Source: Hyphomicrobiaceae bacterium
GTDB taxonomy: Bacteria > Pseudomonadota > Alphaproteobacteria > Rhizobiales > Hyphomicrobiaceae
Length of the DNA stretch: 64,000 nt
NCBI GenBank assembly: GCA_022844225.1
Contig: JALHMC010000011.1
Location: 30,035-94,034, forward strand
Reading direction: 5' to 3'
Part shown: piece by piece, positions 1 to 8,752 of the stretch
Layout of the letters: each line of letters begins with the position of its first letter
Numbering within the stretch: the stretch's first letter is position 1
Notes under the pieces: generated by a model
The model's input: the letters and a program-made list of their open reading frames with translations, nothing else
Told to the model about the DNA's origin: nothing
Databases searched by the model: none
Program-made: the position numbers and the translations under genes

Positions 1-78
1 GAAATTCTTGCCGAGCCGCTACCGGACAAATTCTCGAAGCTACTCAGTGAGCTTGCTAAATCGGAGCGTAAGGAATGA
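1..78 (+). CDS. nepR: NepR anti-sigma factor, C-terminal end (partial)
   Basis: The window opens inside a reading frame in frame 1 that encodes 25 residues ending ...PLPDKFSKLLSELAKSERKE and stops at 76-78. The PLPDKF-x-x-LL pattern is the second helix region typical of NepR, the anti-sigma factor that holds EcfG inactive until phosphorylated PhyR titrates it away. The stop codon overlaps the ATG of the following sigma factor gene (ATGA at 75-78), which implies translational coupling. The N-terminus lies outside the window. The assignment rests on this short tail plus the ecfG and phyR neighbours. Confidence 0.8.
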   Translation, partial: EILAEPLPDKFSKLLSELAKSERKE

Positions 79-629
79 GCAGCCCGACCGACTCCTCCGA
101 CTTGCAGAAGGAGTTGGCGCAGCTCGTGCCGAATTTGCGCGCGTTCGCCAGATCCTTGTGCGGCAATGCCGATCAGGCAGACGACCTGGTTCAAGAAACC
201 TTGGTGAAGGCTTGGCGCAGCCGGACGTCGTTCGCTCCCGGCTCCAACCTGAAGGCTTGGTTGTTCACGATTCTGCGCAACACGTTCCTCTCAGAACGGC
301 GTAAGCGAAAGTTCGAAGTCCACGATTCCGATGGCAAGCTCGCCATGCAGTTGAGCGTTAAGGGTAACCAGTCCGGCCATATGGACCTGTTGGATTTCTC
401 GAAGGCCTTCGCGACGTTGCCGGAGGAACAGCGGGAGGCCCTTATTCTGGTCGGTGCCGAGGGGTTCGCGTATGAGGATGCGGCCCTGATGTGTGGGTGT
501 GCGGTTGGAACGATCAAGAGCCGGGTCAATCGGGCCAGAGTTAAGCTCGCGGAACTGCTCGGTGTGACCGACGCCGGGGAATTGATCTCTGACAACGGCG
601 AGACGCCGACGCGTCTACACGCCCCCTGA
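75..629 (+). CDS. ecfG: ECF sigma factor EcfG, general stress response
   Basis: The 184-residue protein has a sigma-70 region 2 at about residues 14-80 (with the ADDLVQETLVKAWR motif) and region 4 at about 115-170 (LPEEQREAL...AVGTIKSRVNRAR). That is a normal ECF length without extra domains. Its place between nepR and phyR identifies it as the alphaproteobacterial general stress sigma factor, which recognises GGAAC-N16/17-CGTT promoters. Two such promoters occur in this window (762-786 and 61218-61243). The start overlaps the nepR stop, so expression is probably coupled to its own anti-sigma factor. The promoter of the pair lies upstream of the window. Confidence 0.93.
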   Translation: MSSPTDSSDLQKELAQLVPNLRAFARSLCGNADQADDLVQETLVKAWRSRTSFAPGSNLKAWLFTILRNTFLSERRKRKFEVHDSDGKLAMQLSVKGNQSGHMDLLDFSKAFATLPEEQREALILVGAEGFAYEDAALMCGCAVGTIKSRVNRARVKLAELLGVTDAGELISDNGETPTRLHAP

Positions 630-761
630 CGTTTGAGAAGACTGCGCCCCGGATGCCGCGGATTAGCTACTTCGTTCGAGATGCCCGTTGCGCACACTCG
701 ACAGTTGAAAGGCAATGCAGTCGTGGCGCGCCCGGCCGCAAAAAAATGTTTCGCTATCGTC

Positions 762-786
762 GGAACCGACCCAGATCCTGTGCGTT
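762..786 (+). promoter_or_regulatory. EcfG-type promoter of phyR
   Basis: GGAAC at 762-766 and CGTT at 783-786 are separated by exactly 16 bases, matching the established EcfG consensus GGAAC-N16/17-CGTT. It lies 42 bases upstream of the phyR start codon in the gap between ecfG and phyR. This predicts positive feedback: active EcfG would raise the level of its own anti-anti-sigma factor. Confidence 0.85.
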
Positions 787-827
787 GTCGTTTGCAGCTA
801 TGAGCCGCTCGTGGGGAGTTGCGCTGA

Positions 828-1643
828 ATGACTATCTCGATTGCGGACGTCGTGTCGCCGCAGCTGCCAGCCTTGCGCATGTTCGCGCGAGCATTGACCG
901 GGTCACAAGAGCGGGGCGACGCTTATGTCGTTGCGACGCTGGAGGCTCTGGTCGCGGATAAGGGATTATTGCGGCGCGATCTGCCGCCCAAAACGGCAAT
1001 GTATCGGGCCTTCTTGAAGGTCTGGGATGCCATGCCGATGAACCACACCGCCGACACGCCCGATAGCGGTGCCAGTGCAGTGGCAGATCGGCGGATTGAG
1101 ACGCTGACGCCGCGGCCGAGGCAGGCGTTTCTGCTGGCAGCGCTGGAGGAATTCCCGACAGCCGATATCGGGTCGATACTCGATATTGAGGAGAGCGAAG
1201 TGCGCGCGCTCGTCGATACGGCGGGCCGCGAGATCGCCGATCAGATCGCTGCGCGGGTGCTGATCATCGAAGACGAGCCGCTGATCGGTCTCGATCTGGA
1301 GTCCATTGTCACGGAGATAGGCCACGAGGTTGTTGGCATTGCGGTGACTCGCGGCGAAGCGGTGGCAGTGGCACGTAAGACCAACCCCGGTCTTGTGCTC
1401 GCCGACGTTCAGTTGGCCGATGGCAGCTCAGGCATCGACGCTGTGAACGACATCCTAGGCGAGATCGACGTGCCGGTCATTTTCATCACGGCCTATCCAG
1501 AGCGCTTGCTGACTGGCGAGCGGGCAGAGCCGACGTTCCTCATCACAAAGCCTTTTCGGCCCGAGATGGTCAAGGCCGTCATGAGCCAGGCTCTGTTCTT
1601 CGATATTCGTGCGGGGCGCCCGCGTGGTGACGCTGCCGCTTAG
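828..1643 (+). CDS. phyR: PhyR, response regulator / anti-anti-sigma factor
   Basis: The 271-residue protein has the diagnostic PhyR arrangement: an N-terminal sigma-factor-like domain (about residues 1-140) followed by a receiver domain (about 142-260). The receiver begins with VLIIEDEPL and carries the likely phosphoacceptor Asp193 in the segment LVLADVQLADGSSG, with a conserved lysine in LITKPF. In this family phosphorylation opens the sigma-like domain so that it binds NepR and frees EcfG. The ATG at 828 follows GGGGAG at a slightly long spacing. The gene is preceded by an EcfG promoter at 762-786, and a sensor kinase follows. Confidence 0.95.
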   Translation: MTISIADVVSPQLPALRMFARALTGSQERGDAYVVATLEALVADKGLLRRDLPPKTAMYRAFLKVWDAMPMNHTADTPDSGASAVADRRIETLTPRPRQAFLLAALEEFPTADIGSILDIEESEVRALVDTAGREIADQIAARVLIIEDEPLIGLDLESIVTEIGHEVVGIAVTRGEAVAVARKTNPGLVLADVQLADGSSGIDAVNDILGEIDVPVIFITAYPERLLTGERAEPTFLITKPFRPEMVKAVMSQALFFDIRAGRPRGDAAA

Positions 1644-1766
1644 GCACCTCGAGACTCAGATTGGAGGGCGCTTCCACGCATGTTGCTAAAATAGGAATGA
1701 AGCGTTTCCAATCTGCCTACGAGCGAAGGTCATGCGGAGGCCATCGCGGAAGTATCGCTGGAGTGC

Positions 1767-3992
1767 GTGCGTAACAGCCGACAAGTCGAATCGTTGATGG
1801 AGCACAAACCGCCACCGGCCGGGGCTGCGGACCTCGAAGGCAAACCGCATTCTGGCAATGGCTCGTGGGTCGAGGCACTGCTCGGTGGGGCGATGCTGGC
1901 GTCGAGCGTCGATTGCGTGAAGCTTGTTGATGTTGGCGGTCTGCTCGAGTTCGTCAACGATCGGGGCAGGCTCCTGCTTGAGCTGGAACCCGACACCAAT
2001 CTCATCGGACAGAGCTGGGCGGGGCTCTGGCCGGAAGAGATGCGTTCGAAGGTCCATGACGCCCTATCGAAATCCCGTGACGGGGAAATAGCGCGTTTCA
2101 CTGGACTTTGTCCGACATTCAAGGGCGTTCCGAAGTGGTGGGACGTCGCCGTCAGTCCGGTGCGCGGCGATAACGGCGAAATGCGCCATCACCTCATTGT
2201 CTCTCGTGATGTGACCCAACAGAAGGCGATCGAGCAATCGTTGCAGGCGAGTGAGCAGCGGTTTCGCGCCCTCGCCGACAACATGGCGCAACTCGCCTGG
2301 ATGGCCGATGCGCATGGCGACGTGTTCTGGTTCAACAGACGGTGGACCGAGTACACGGGTACGACGCTGACCGACATGGGCGGCAAAGGCTGGCGCTCGG
2401 TACACCACCCGGATTTCGTCGAGAATGTCATTGCGAATGTGAACGAGGCCTTCAAGGACCGCGTAATGTGGGAGGATGTACTACCTCTACGCGGCCTGGA
2501 CGGCAGCTACCGGTGGTTTCTATCGCGTGCCGTGCCGGTGACGGACGAGGCGGGCCGGGTCGTTCTGTGGTGCGCAACCCATACCGATATCACCGAGCAG
2601 CGCATTCTGGGGCAACGCCTCCGCCAACTCGCCCGCGTCATCGAACTATCGCACGAAGCCATGCTGGTGTGGGATATCGAGGATGGCATCATCCTTTGGA
2701 ACAAGGGCTGCGAGGAACTGTACGGTTATCGTCGCAGCGAAGCCCTTGGAGCGGTCACCAGGGAACTGCTGGGCGTCGTCAACCCTGATGGTGGCGAGAG
2801 CCTGGAGCAGCGGTTGCTCCGCGAAGGGGAGTGGAGTGGCGAGATCATGCACCGGGCCAGAGATGGCTCGGAGATCTGGGTGGATAGCCGCCTGGAGTTG
2901 ATCCGCGCCGGTGGGCGCAACCTCGTTCTTGAAACCAATCGCGACATTACAGAGCGGCGTAAGGCCGACGCGATCCGCAATCTGCTGGTGGCCGAGCTTA
3001 ATCACCGGGTGAAGAACACGCTTGCGATTGTGCAATCGCTCGCCGCTCAGACGGCGCGAACGCAGTCCGACATGCCTGGTTTCGTCGCCAGTTTCACGGG
3101 GCGCATCCAGTCTCTGGCGGCGGCGCAAGCACTTCTTGCCGACGCCCATTGGTCGGGTGCGCTATTGCGCGATCTCGTAGCTTCGCAATTCGCCATCACG
3201 ATCGGTTCGAGCGAAAAGACGACGATGAACGGAGAGGACGTGTTTCTGCCGCCACAGACCGCGTTGCAGTTGACGCTCATCCTCCATGAACTCGCAACCA
3301 ACGCCAAGCGGTACGGAGCGCTGTCTTCGGAACGCGGCCGCGTCGATATCGCGTGGCACGTCGCACCGGGAGAGCCGCGTCGCGTCGTGATTGATTGGAC
3401 GGAACGGGGCGGTCCTGCGGTCGATGCACCGAAGGATGGCGGCCTCGGGCGACAATTGATCGAGCGCATCGGGCGGCTGCCGCATCTGCGGTCGAAGCTC
3501 GAATTCCTGCCGGAGGGAGTTCGGTGTCGGATCTGGGCCGAGTTACCCGATTCGGAGTTGACCGGCCTTTGGTACTTCGATCCGGGCGACGGCCCGCCGA
3601 AAGCCGGCGGCCGCCCTCAAATGCCCCGTCAGGGAAAGCGGCGCGCATGGCGGCGCATTCTCGTTGTCGAGGACGATCCGCTCGACGTACTGCGTATCGA
3701 GGCAGCGCTCGCAGATGCAGGATATCTGGTCGTCGGATCGGCGCGGTCTGCGGAGGAGTTCAATCATGCACTCAAGGAGCTGTCGTTCGACGCGGCCGTG
3801 ATCGATAGCGAAGCGGCGTCCATGGATGCAGCAAAAGTGCTTGACGAACTGGAGACCATGCATCTGCCCGTCATTGTGATTGGCGGGGGACGAGAGCCGC
3901 AAACGGACCGTCAAGACTGGATCAGAATATCGCACCCACTGAACCTCTCCGAACTTCTCGACGGGTTGTCCCGGCTGCTGGCACGACGGTGA
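1767..3992 (+). CDS. Multi-PAS HWE/HisKA2-type histidine kinase with C-terminal receiver
   Basis: This 741-residue hybrid kinase has three PAS-like segments (about 45-155, 165-285 and 290-400). A kinase core follows with LNHRVKNTLAIVQSLAAQT, His413 being the phospho-acceptor, and an ATPase domain (LILHELATNAKRYGALS, then DGGLGRQLI). This layout is typical of the HWE/HisKA2 kinases that phosphorylate PhyR. No transmembrane segment is seen, so it should be a cytoplasmic sensor. A receiver-like domain follows (VVEDDPLDVL, probable acceptor Asp in AAVIDSEA), but the usual conserved Lys is replaced by His in SHPLNLSELL. The frame opens at GTG 1767; ATG 1797 is an alternative start. Its position beside phyR makes it the prime candidate input kinase, by inference. 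Confidence 0.85.
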   Translation: MRNSRQVESLMEHKPPPAGAADLEGKPHSGNGSWVEALLGGAMLASSVDCVKLVDVGGLLEFVNDRGRLLLELEPDTNLIGQSWAGLWPEEMRSKVHDALSKSRDGEIARFTGLCPTFKGVPKWWDVAVSPVRGDNGEMRHHLIVSRDVTQQKAIEQSLQASEQRFRALADNMAQLAWMADAHGDVFWFNRRWTEYTGTTLTDMGGKGWRSVHHPDFVENVIANVNEAFKDRVMWEDVLPLRGLDGSYRWFLSRAVPVTDEAGRVVLWCATHTDITEQRILGQRLRQLARVIELSHEAMLVWDIEDGIILWNKGCEELYGYRRSEALGAVTRELLGVVNPDGGESLEQRLLREGEWSGEIMHRARDGSEIWVDSRLELIRAGGRNLVLETNRDITERRKADAIRNLLVAELNHRVKNTLAIVQSLAAQTARTQSDMPGFVASFTGRIQSLAAAQALLADAHWSGALLRDLVASQFAITIGSSEKTTMNGEDVFLPPQTALQLTLILHELATNAKRYGALSSERGRVDIAWHVAPGEPRRVVIDWTERGGPAVDAPKDGGLGRQLIERIGRLPHLRSKLEFLPEGVRCRIWAELPDSELTGLWYFDPGDGPPKAGGRPQMPRQGKRRAWRRILVVEDDPLDVLRIEAALADAGYLVVGSARSAEEFNHALKELSFDAAVIDSEAASMDAAKVLDELETMHLPVIVIGGGREPQTDRQDWIRISHPLNLSELLDGLSRLLARR

Positions 3993-4014
3993 GGAGGCCG
4001 AAGCGGATCGGGGT

Positions 4015-5352
4015 TCAGCCCTCGTCGCCCTCGGTGGCCGTCATGACCCGCGCCTTCGGGTCGTGCGGTCGGTTCATCGCAGCACGCACGCGTCTGTGCC
4101 GCTGGCGAACGACGGAGAGATCCGCCTCCGAGGCGATCGCCCGTTCGGCGTCGGTGAGGGCCAGATCGGCATGACGCGTCAGCGTCCGCCAGCGGCTGGG
4201 ATTGCTCTCGGTACTCGCGACTTCGGCCAAGACTTCCAAAAAACGGATGATAACGGGTGCGTTGGCCGCGCCACTCTGCCGGATCGCGTGCAGCATGGCA
4301 TCGCAAAGCCCATCGTAATCGACGGTGGGTGCGACAACGACTGGGCGTCCATCACGCTCAGTCACGCCTGTCGGAAGATGCAAGGTCGCGACTTGGCACA
4401 AGGCCGCCCCGAGTTGATCGAGGACGGCGATGGCGGTGAACGGATCATTGATGCCCGGCGATAACGCGCGCAGTGCGACTTCGACGAGTTGCCGGACTGC
4501 GAGTTCGAGGTCGGCGGAAGTCGTGCGCTGCTGACCGATCGCCGTCGCATCGCGGATCGCATCGTCGATGCATTCGACGGGAGGAAGGGCCAAGGCGATC
4601 GGAGCACCGGGAAATACAAAATCTCCAGGTCTCTTGAGGAGCCTGATAGCGGTACCATTCTCGGCGGCCCAGTCCGCCAAGACAGCGTCATCCAATTGCA
4701 CCAGGTATCCGCGCCGGCCGTCGCAGATCGGTAGCGCAGATCGCCAGAAGGCCTCGGGCGGAGGCGCGGGCGGTGCCGTGTCATGCGCCAGGCGCCGGAT
4801 CGTTCGCTTCAAATCATCGCTGACGAGGGCGATGACGGTATCGACGCTGATCCGCCCGGCCATGTGGTCGACGAACCAGACGAGCGCCGCCACGCAGACC
4901 ATGGCGAGGCCGATTGCGGTCGAGACGGCCAATTGCGGAACGAACCCGCCCTCGTCCTCGGATCGCACGCTACGCAGTACGAGCAAAGCGTAGACGAACG
5001 TGGCAAGGAAAATGCCGAGAGTCAGTTGATTGCCGCGGTCGCGGGTAAAATTGCGAAGCAGGCGTGGGCCCATCTGGCCTGCCGCGAGTGTCAGCGCGGC
5101 AATCGTGATCGAGAACACCGTGCCAGCGACGGTAATGGTAGATGAGGCGACCGCCCCAAGGAGAGAACGGGCGCCCGTGGCGCCCCCTCCGTAGATCCAA
5201 GTGGCGTGGCTCGATGCCGTTTCACTGATGCGGCTGCGATCCAACTCGACGAGGACCAAGGCCAGGACCGCGGCAGCGGCCACCACGGCTCCAGGCACAA
5301 GCCAGAACGTGTCTGCCAAGTCGTCCAGAAACTTACGTAGTGCGGCTGTCAC
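4015..5352 (-). CDS. DUF2254 family membrane protein
   Basis: The 445-residue protein resembles the DUF2254 family of predicted integral membrane proteins. There are four hydrophobic segments in the first 190 residues: one near the N-terminus, two around the SSTITVAGTVFSITIAALTLAAG stretch and the helix after it, and one near IGLAMVCVAALVWFV. A long cytosolic C-terminal half with LSPGINDPFTA follows, a segment typical of this family. Its function is unknown. It begins with GTG and converges on the histidine kinase gene with only 22 bases between the stop codons, so it is not part of the stress operon. Confidence 0.8.
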   Translation of the reverse strand: MTAALRKFLDDLADTFWLVPGAVVAAAAVLALVLVELDRSRISETASSHATWIYGGGATGARSLLGAVASSTITVAGTVFSITIAALTLAAGQMGPRLLRNFTRDRGNQLTLGIFLATFVYALLVLRSVRSEDEGGFVPQLAVSTAIGLAMVCVAALVWFVDHMAGRISVDTVIALVSDDLKRTIRRLAHDTAPPAPPPEAFWRSALPICDGRRGYLVQLDDAVLADWAAENGTAIRLLKRPGDFVFPGAPIALALPPVECIDDAIRDATAIGQQRTTSADLELAVRQLVEVALRALSPGINDPFTAIAVLDQLGAALCQVATLHLPTGVTERDGRPVVVAPTVDYDGLCDAMLHAIRQSGAANAPVIIRFLEVLAEVASTESNPSRWRTLTRHADLALTDAERAIASEADLSVVRQRHRRVRAAMNRPHDPKARVMTATEGDEG

Positions 5353-5522
5353 GGAAGTTGGCTCGCCTCTCGCATCGCCATGAACAAGTCAGGAGGCGGT
5401 CTTTTGGTTCCGTACGGGCGACGGCCTTGTGCCACGGATCTCCTTCGCATCTGTCAGTTGACGCTCGGAGCCCGGGATGCTCACTTCTGCTGGCGAAATG
5501 AACGGCCCCCGGAGCGCCAACC

Positions 5523-6896
5523 ATGACCGTGATTGCCAACAGCCTGCATGCTCTCGACGTGCAGAGCCTCATTCATCCCCAGTCGAACTTGCGGCAGCAC
5601 CAGGAGCAAGGTCCGAGCATCATCACGCGCGGCAAGGGGATCTACGTCTACGACGATGACGGGAGGGAGTATCTCGAGGCAGCGGCCGGCCTGTGGTGCG
5701 CCTCGTTGGGCTTCGGCGTCGAGCGGCTCGCCAAGGTCGCCTACGACGAGATGTGCAAGGTCGGCTACTATCACATCTATCGCAGCGCATCGAACGAGAA
5801 CGCCATCAAGCTTGCCGCCAAGCTGCTCGAGATGTCGCCGGTGCCGATGTCGAAGGTGTTCTTCCAGTGCTCCGGCTCGGAGGCGAACGACACCGCCGTC
5901 AAGCTGGTGTGGTACTTCTGGCACGCCCACGGCAAGCCCTGGAAGCGCAAGATCATCGGCCGCAAGATGGGCTATCACGGCTCGACCTGTGCCTCGGCCA
6001 GCATTTCCGGCAAGCCCGACATGCACCAGGAATCAGGCCTTCCGTTCGATGCGTTCCGGCATACCGAGTTCCCGAATTATTATCGCAACCAGCTGCCCGG
6101 CGAGACGGAGGAGCAGTTCTCCACCCGTATGGCTGCAGCCCTCGAAAAGTTGATCCTGGAGGAGGGACCGGAGACGGTCGCGGCGTTCTGGGCCGAACCC
6201 GTGATGGGTGCCGGTGGTGCCGTTCTGCCGCCGGCTGGGTACTTCGAGAAGATCCAGGCTGTGCTGAAGAAGTACGACATCCTGTTCGTCGCCGACGAGG
6301 TGATCTGCGGGTTTGGGCGTACCGGCCAGATGTGGGGCAGCCAGACCTTCAACCTGAAGCCCGACATGATCTCGTGCGCGAAGGCGCTCTCGGCCGGTCT
6401 GCAGCCGATTTCGGCACTGTTGCTCAACGAGCGCGTGTTCCAGGCGCTGATGATCGAGACCGACAAGGTCGGACATTTGGCGCACGGCTACACCTATGCC
6501 GGGCATCCGGTGACGACGGCGGTCGCGCTCGAGACGATCAAAATCTACGAGGAGATGGACCTGATCGGCCATGTCGGTCGCGTCTCGGAGCCGTTCATTG
6601 GCGGGCTCAAGGCCCTCGAGGCACATCCGCTGATCGGCGACTTCCGCGGAGTCGGTCTGATCGGGGCGCTCGAGGTGGTCAAGGACAAGGCCACCCGAGA
6701 GATGTATCCGGGATCTGCCGGCGTGATGGATATCCTCGCCAAGAATGCGAAGAAGCACGGGCTCATCCTGCGGCTCGTCGGGAACCGCATCGCGTTCTCG
6801 CCGCCACTCATCATCACCGAGGATGAGGTCGGCGAGATGATCAAGAGGCTGACGTCGGCGCTCGACGATACGTGGTCTGCGGTGCGTGCAAACTGA
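5523..6896 (+). CDS. Class III aminotransferase (omega-amino acid:pyruvate type)
   Basis: The 457-residue protein is a fold-type I PLP enzyme of aminotransferase class III. Visible landmarks are CSGSEANDTAVKLVWYF, GYHGST, ADEVICGFGRTG and the PLP lysine in SCAKALSAG (Lys287). This subfamily moves amino groups from beta-alanine, omega-amino acids or amines to pyruvate. The start ATG at 5523 is the first of the frame. It converges on the deacetylase-fold gene. The nearby carbamoylase-type hydrolase suggests that beta-alanine or a related product of carbamoyl cleavage is the donor; this is inference. Confidence 0.88.
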   Translation: MTVIANSLHALDVQSLIHPQSNLRQHQEQGPSIITRGKGIYVYDDDGREYLEAAAGLWCASLGFGVERLAKVAYDEMCKVGYYHIYRSASNENAIKLAAKLLEMSPVPMSKVFFQCSGSEANDTAVKLVWYFWHAHGKPWKRKIIGRKMGYHGSTCASASISGKPDMHQESGLPFDAFRHTEFPNYYRNQLPGETEEQFSTRMAAALEKLILEEGPETVAAFWAEPVMGAGGAVLPPAGYFEKIQAVLKKYDILFVADEVICGFGRTGQMWGSQTFNLKPDMISCAKALSAGLQPISALLLNERVFQALMIETDKVGHLAHGYTYAGHPVTTAVALETIKIYEEMDLIGHVGRVSEPFIGGLKALEAHPLIGDFRGVGLIGALEVVKDKATREMYPGSAGVMDILAKNAKKHGLILRLVGNRIAFSPPLIITEDEVGEMIKRLTSALDDTWSAVRAN

Positions 6897-6930
6897 CGCC
6901 GCACAGGCTTGAAGCCTAGCGACGCGTGGT

Positions 6931-6956
6931 CCCCCTCATCTCGCTGGGTGAGGGGG
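6931..6956. terminator. Hairpin between convergent genes
   Basis: A perfect 8-bp inverted repeat (CCCCCTCA at 6931-6938 with TGAGGGGG at 6949-6956) lies in the 84-base gap between two convergent stop codons. No T-run follows on either strand, so it is a weak intrinsic terminator at best. The position suggests transcript-end protection or bidirectional termination. Confidence 0.4.
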
Positions 6957-6980
6957 GCACACGTGAACTCAAGTCGCCGA

Positions 6981-7877
6981 TCAAGCGCCCGGCACGGCTC
7001 CGGCGGGAAGCGCTTGGATATGTGAAGCGATCGCGCCGGGCTGGGTGAGCCAGATTCGATCGCGGTGCTTCAAGATATGCTGCATGGCTCTGCGTAGCTG
7101 GCGAATGCGGAACGGCTGGCCGAGCAGGAACGTGTGCAGCACGAACGGACAGACGAGCGCCGGTCCACGCTCGGACTGCTCCAGCATCTCGTCGAACTGG
7201 TCGATCCACATGTCCATCAACTCGATGGCGGTGTGCTGGCGCATGACCAGCGTCGGGGAATCGTTGATCTCGATCGAATAAGGCATGTTGAGGATGCGGC
7301 CATTCCGGGTCCGCATCCAGATCGGCTGGTCGTCGAGGGGCCAATCGCACTGGTAGAGGTAGCCGGCCTCCTGCAGTAGATCGAGCGTCACTCGGCTCTG
7401 CGAGAGCCAGGGGCTCATCCAACCGACGGGCTGCTTGCCGGTGAACTTTCGGATGGTCTCCGTCGTCTCGGCGATGAGGCGAGCCTCGTCCTCCTCCCAC
7501 ATCTCCCCCTGCCGCTCGGCGTTGGTGCGCCCGTGTGCCACGAACTCGTCCCCGCGCTTCAGCATCCGCTCGCCGATGTCGGGATGGTGGTCGAGGATCA
7601 TCGAGTTGAGATTGTGGGCGAGCGGACACTGCAGCTCATCGAACAGGTCGAACATGCGCCAGATGCCGACCCGGTTGCCGTAGTCGCGCCACGCGTAGTT
7701 GCGTTGCGACTGGGGTGCAGGAACGCCGGTGCTGTCGGAGCCGAGCCCTGTCCCGAAGGCGAAATACTCGATGTTGTTGCAGAAGTAGACGGCGAGTCGC
7801 TTCCCGCCGGGCCATGTGTAGTCGGGCCGCCTGGTGATCGGGATGTAATCGTAGCGATTGTGAGCGGGGAGTTTCAT
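6981..7877 (-). CDS. Polysaccharide-deacetylase-fold hydrolase, PuuE/allantoinase-like
   Basis: The 298-residue protein belongs to the polysaccharide deacetylase superfamily, in the branch resembling PuuE allantoinase and cyclic imide hydrolases. Landmarks are NYAWRDYGNRVGIWRMFDLFDEL, the metal-site-like segment EFVAHGRTNAE, GWMSPWLSQS and CDWPLDDQP. These enzymes hydrolyse cyclic amides rather than polysaccharide. The reading frame stays open far upstream, but that part overlaps the SDR gene out of frame; the true start is the ATG at 7875-7877, 34 bases after the SDR stop. It is probably co-transcribed with the SDR. Substrate is unknown; an imide or ureide is the best guess. Confidence 0.85.
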   Translation of the reverse strand: MKLPAHNRYDYIPITRRPDYTWPGGKRLAVYFCNNIEYFAFGTGLGSDSTGVPAPQSQRNYAWRDYGNRVGIWRMFDLFDELQCPLAHNLNSMILDHHPDIGERMLKRGDEFVAHGRTNAERQGEMWEEDEARLIAETTETIRKFTGKQPVGWMSPWLSQSRVTLDLLQEAGYLYQCDWPLDDQPIWMRTRNGRILNMPYSIEINDSPTLVMRQHTAIELMDMWIDQFDEMLEQSERGPALVCPFVLHTFLLGQPFRIRQLRRAMQHILKHRDRIWLTQPGAIASHIQALPAGAVPGA

Positions 7878-7911
7878 CGGCGCATCTCCTGTGTCGGTCG
7901 AGGGGTGAGCG

Positions 7912-8667
7912 TCAGGCCATGTAGAGGCCGCCATTGGCGTGGACCACCTCGCCGGTGATGAAGCGAGAGCGATCGGACGCCAGGAATACGATGATGTCGG
8001 CGATATCGCCCGGCTGTGCCATGGCGCCGAGCGGCACGAGGCGGGACTGCTCGGCCATTTCGGTTTCGCTGAACTGGTATCGGGGTTGCGCCGTGTCGGT
8101 GATGCCTGGCGCAATGGCGTTGACGCGTATGCCATGCGGCGCGAGGGCAAGGGCCATCGAGCGCGTGAGGCCGATGATGCCGGCCTTGCTGGCCGAGTAG
8201 TGGACACCGAGGACGTGGCCGCGCACGGACGACGAGGACAGGTTGACGATCGCACCTCTCCGGCCCGCCGCGACCATGCTCCGGGCGACGGCTTGCGCGA
8301 CGAGAAAGCTGCCCTTGAGATTGACAGTGTGAACGAGATCCCATTCGGCCTCCTCGAGCTCGAGGAAGGGCGAGCGCGGAAAAACACCGGCGTTGTTGAC
8401 GAGAATGTCGATGCCGCCGAGTGCGTCGCTGGCCTCAGCGACAATGCGGGCAGCTTCGGCGCTTGATGCGACGCTGCCTTGAACGAGCACGGCCTTGCGT
8501 CCAAGAGCGACGATGTCGGCGGCGACGGCCTCGGCTTGCTCGTGGTTGTCGAGCCAGTTGATGGCCACATCGGCGCCGGCGCGGGCCAACGCCACAGCGG
8601 TTGCCCGGCCGATGCCCTGCTGGGCACCCGTGACCAAAGCGCGCCGCCCTTCGAGGTCCGATTGCAT
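7912..8667 (-). CDS. Short-chain dehydrogenase/reductase (SDR)
   Basis: A classical SDR of 251 residues: NAD(P)-binding TGAQQGIGRATAVAL near the N-terminus, NNAGVF in the middle, active-site YSASKAG, and a C-terminal FITGEVVHANGG segment. The frame extends to 8697, but the ATG at 8665-8667 is preceded by GGGAG at good spacing and fits the normal SDR length. It is upstream of, and probably in an operon with, the PuuE-like hydrolase. It is divergent from the carbamoylase-type gene at 8753, so the 85-base gap is a shared promoter region. The substrate is not predictable from sequence. Confidence 0.87.
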   Translation of the reverse strand: MQSDLEGRRALVTGAQQGIGRATAVALARAGADVAINWLDNHEQAEAVAADIVALGRKAVLVQGSVASSAEAARIVAEASDALGGIDILVNNAGVFPRSPFLELEEAEWDLVHTVNLKGSFLVAQAVARSMVAAGRRGAIVNLSSSSVRGHVLGVHYSASKAGIIGLTRSMALALAPHGIRVNAIAPGITDTAQPRYQFSETEMAEQSRLVPLGAMAQPGDIADIIVFLASDRSRFITGEVVHANGGLYMA

Positions 8668-8752
8668 CGTGCTCACTCCCGGGGTCATTGTGTCCACGGG
8701 ATGGTAGCGCCCTCTTCCAAACCGTCCATTCGCAAATCAAGGAGCCTGCATC

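Noticed and set aside
623..636. A 14-base word at the end of ecfG that recurs in an arm of the hairpin region at 17.1 kb
   Set aside because: In a 64-kb window some 14-base matches are expected by chance among all pairs, and the ecfG copy is not part of a hairpin.
6981..8627. A 548-codon minus-strand frame covering both the PuuE-like hydrolase and the SDR region
   Set aside because: Its upstream 250 codons overlap the SDR gene in another frame and encode low-complexity Arg/Ser/Pro sequence. The real hydrolase starts at 7877.
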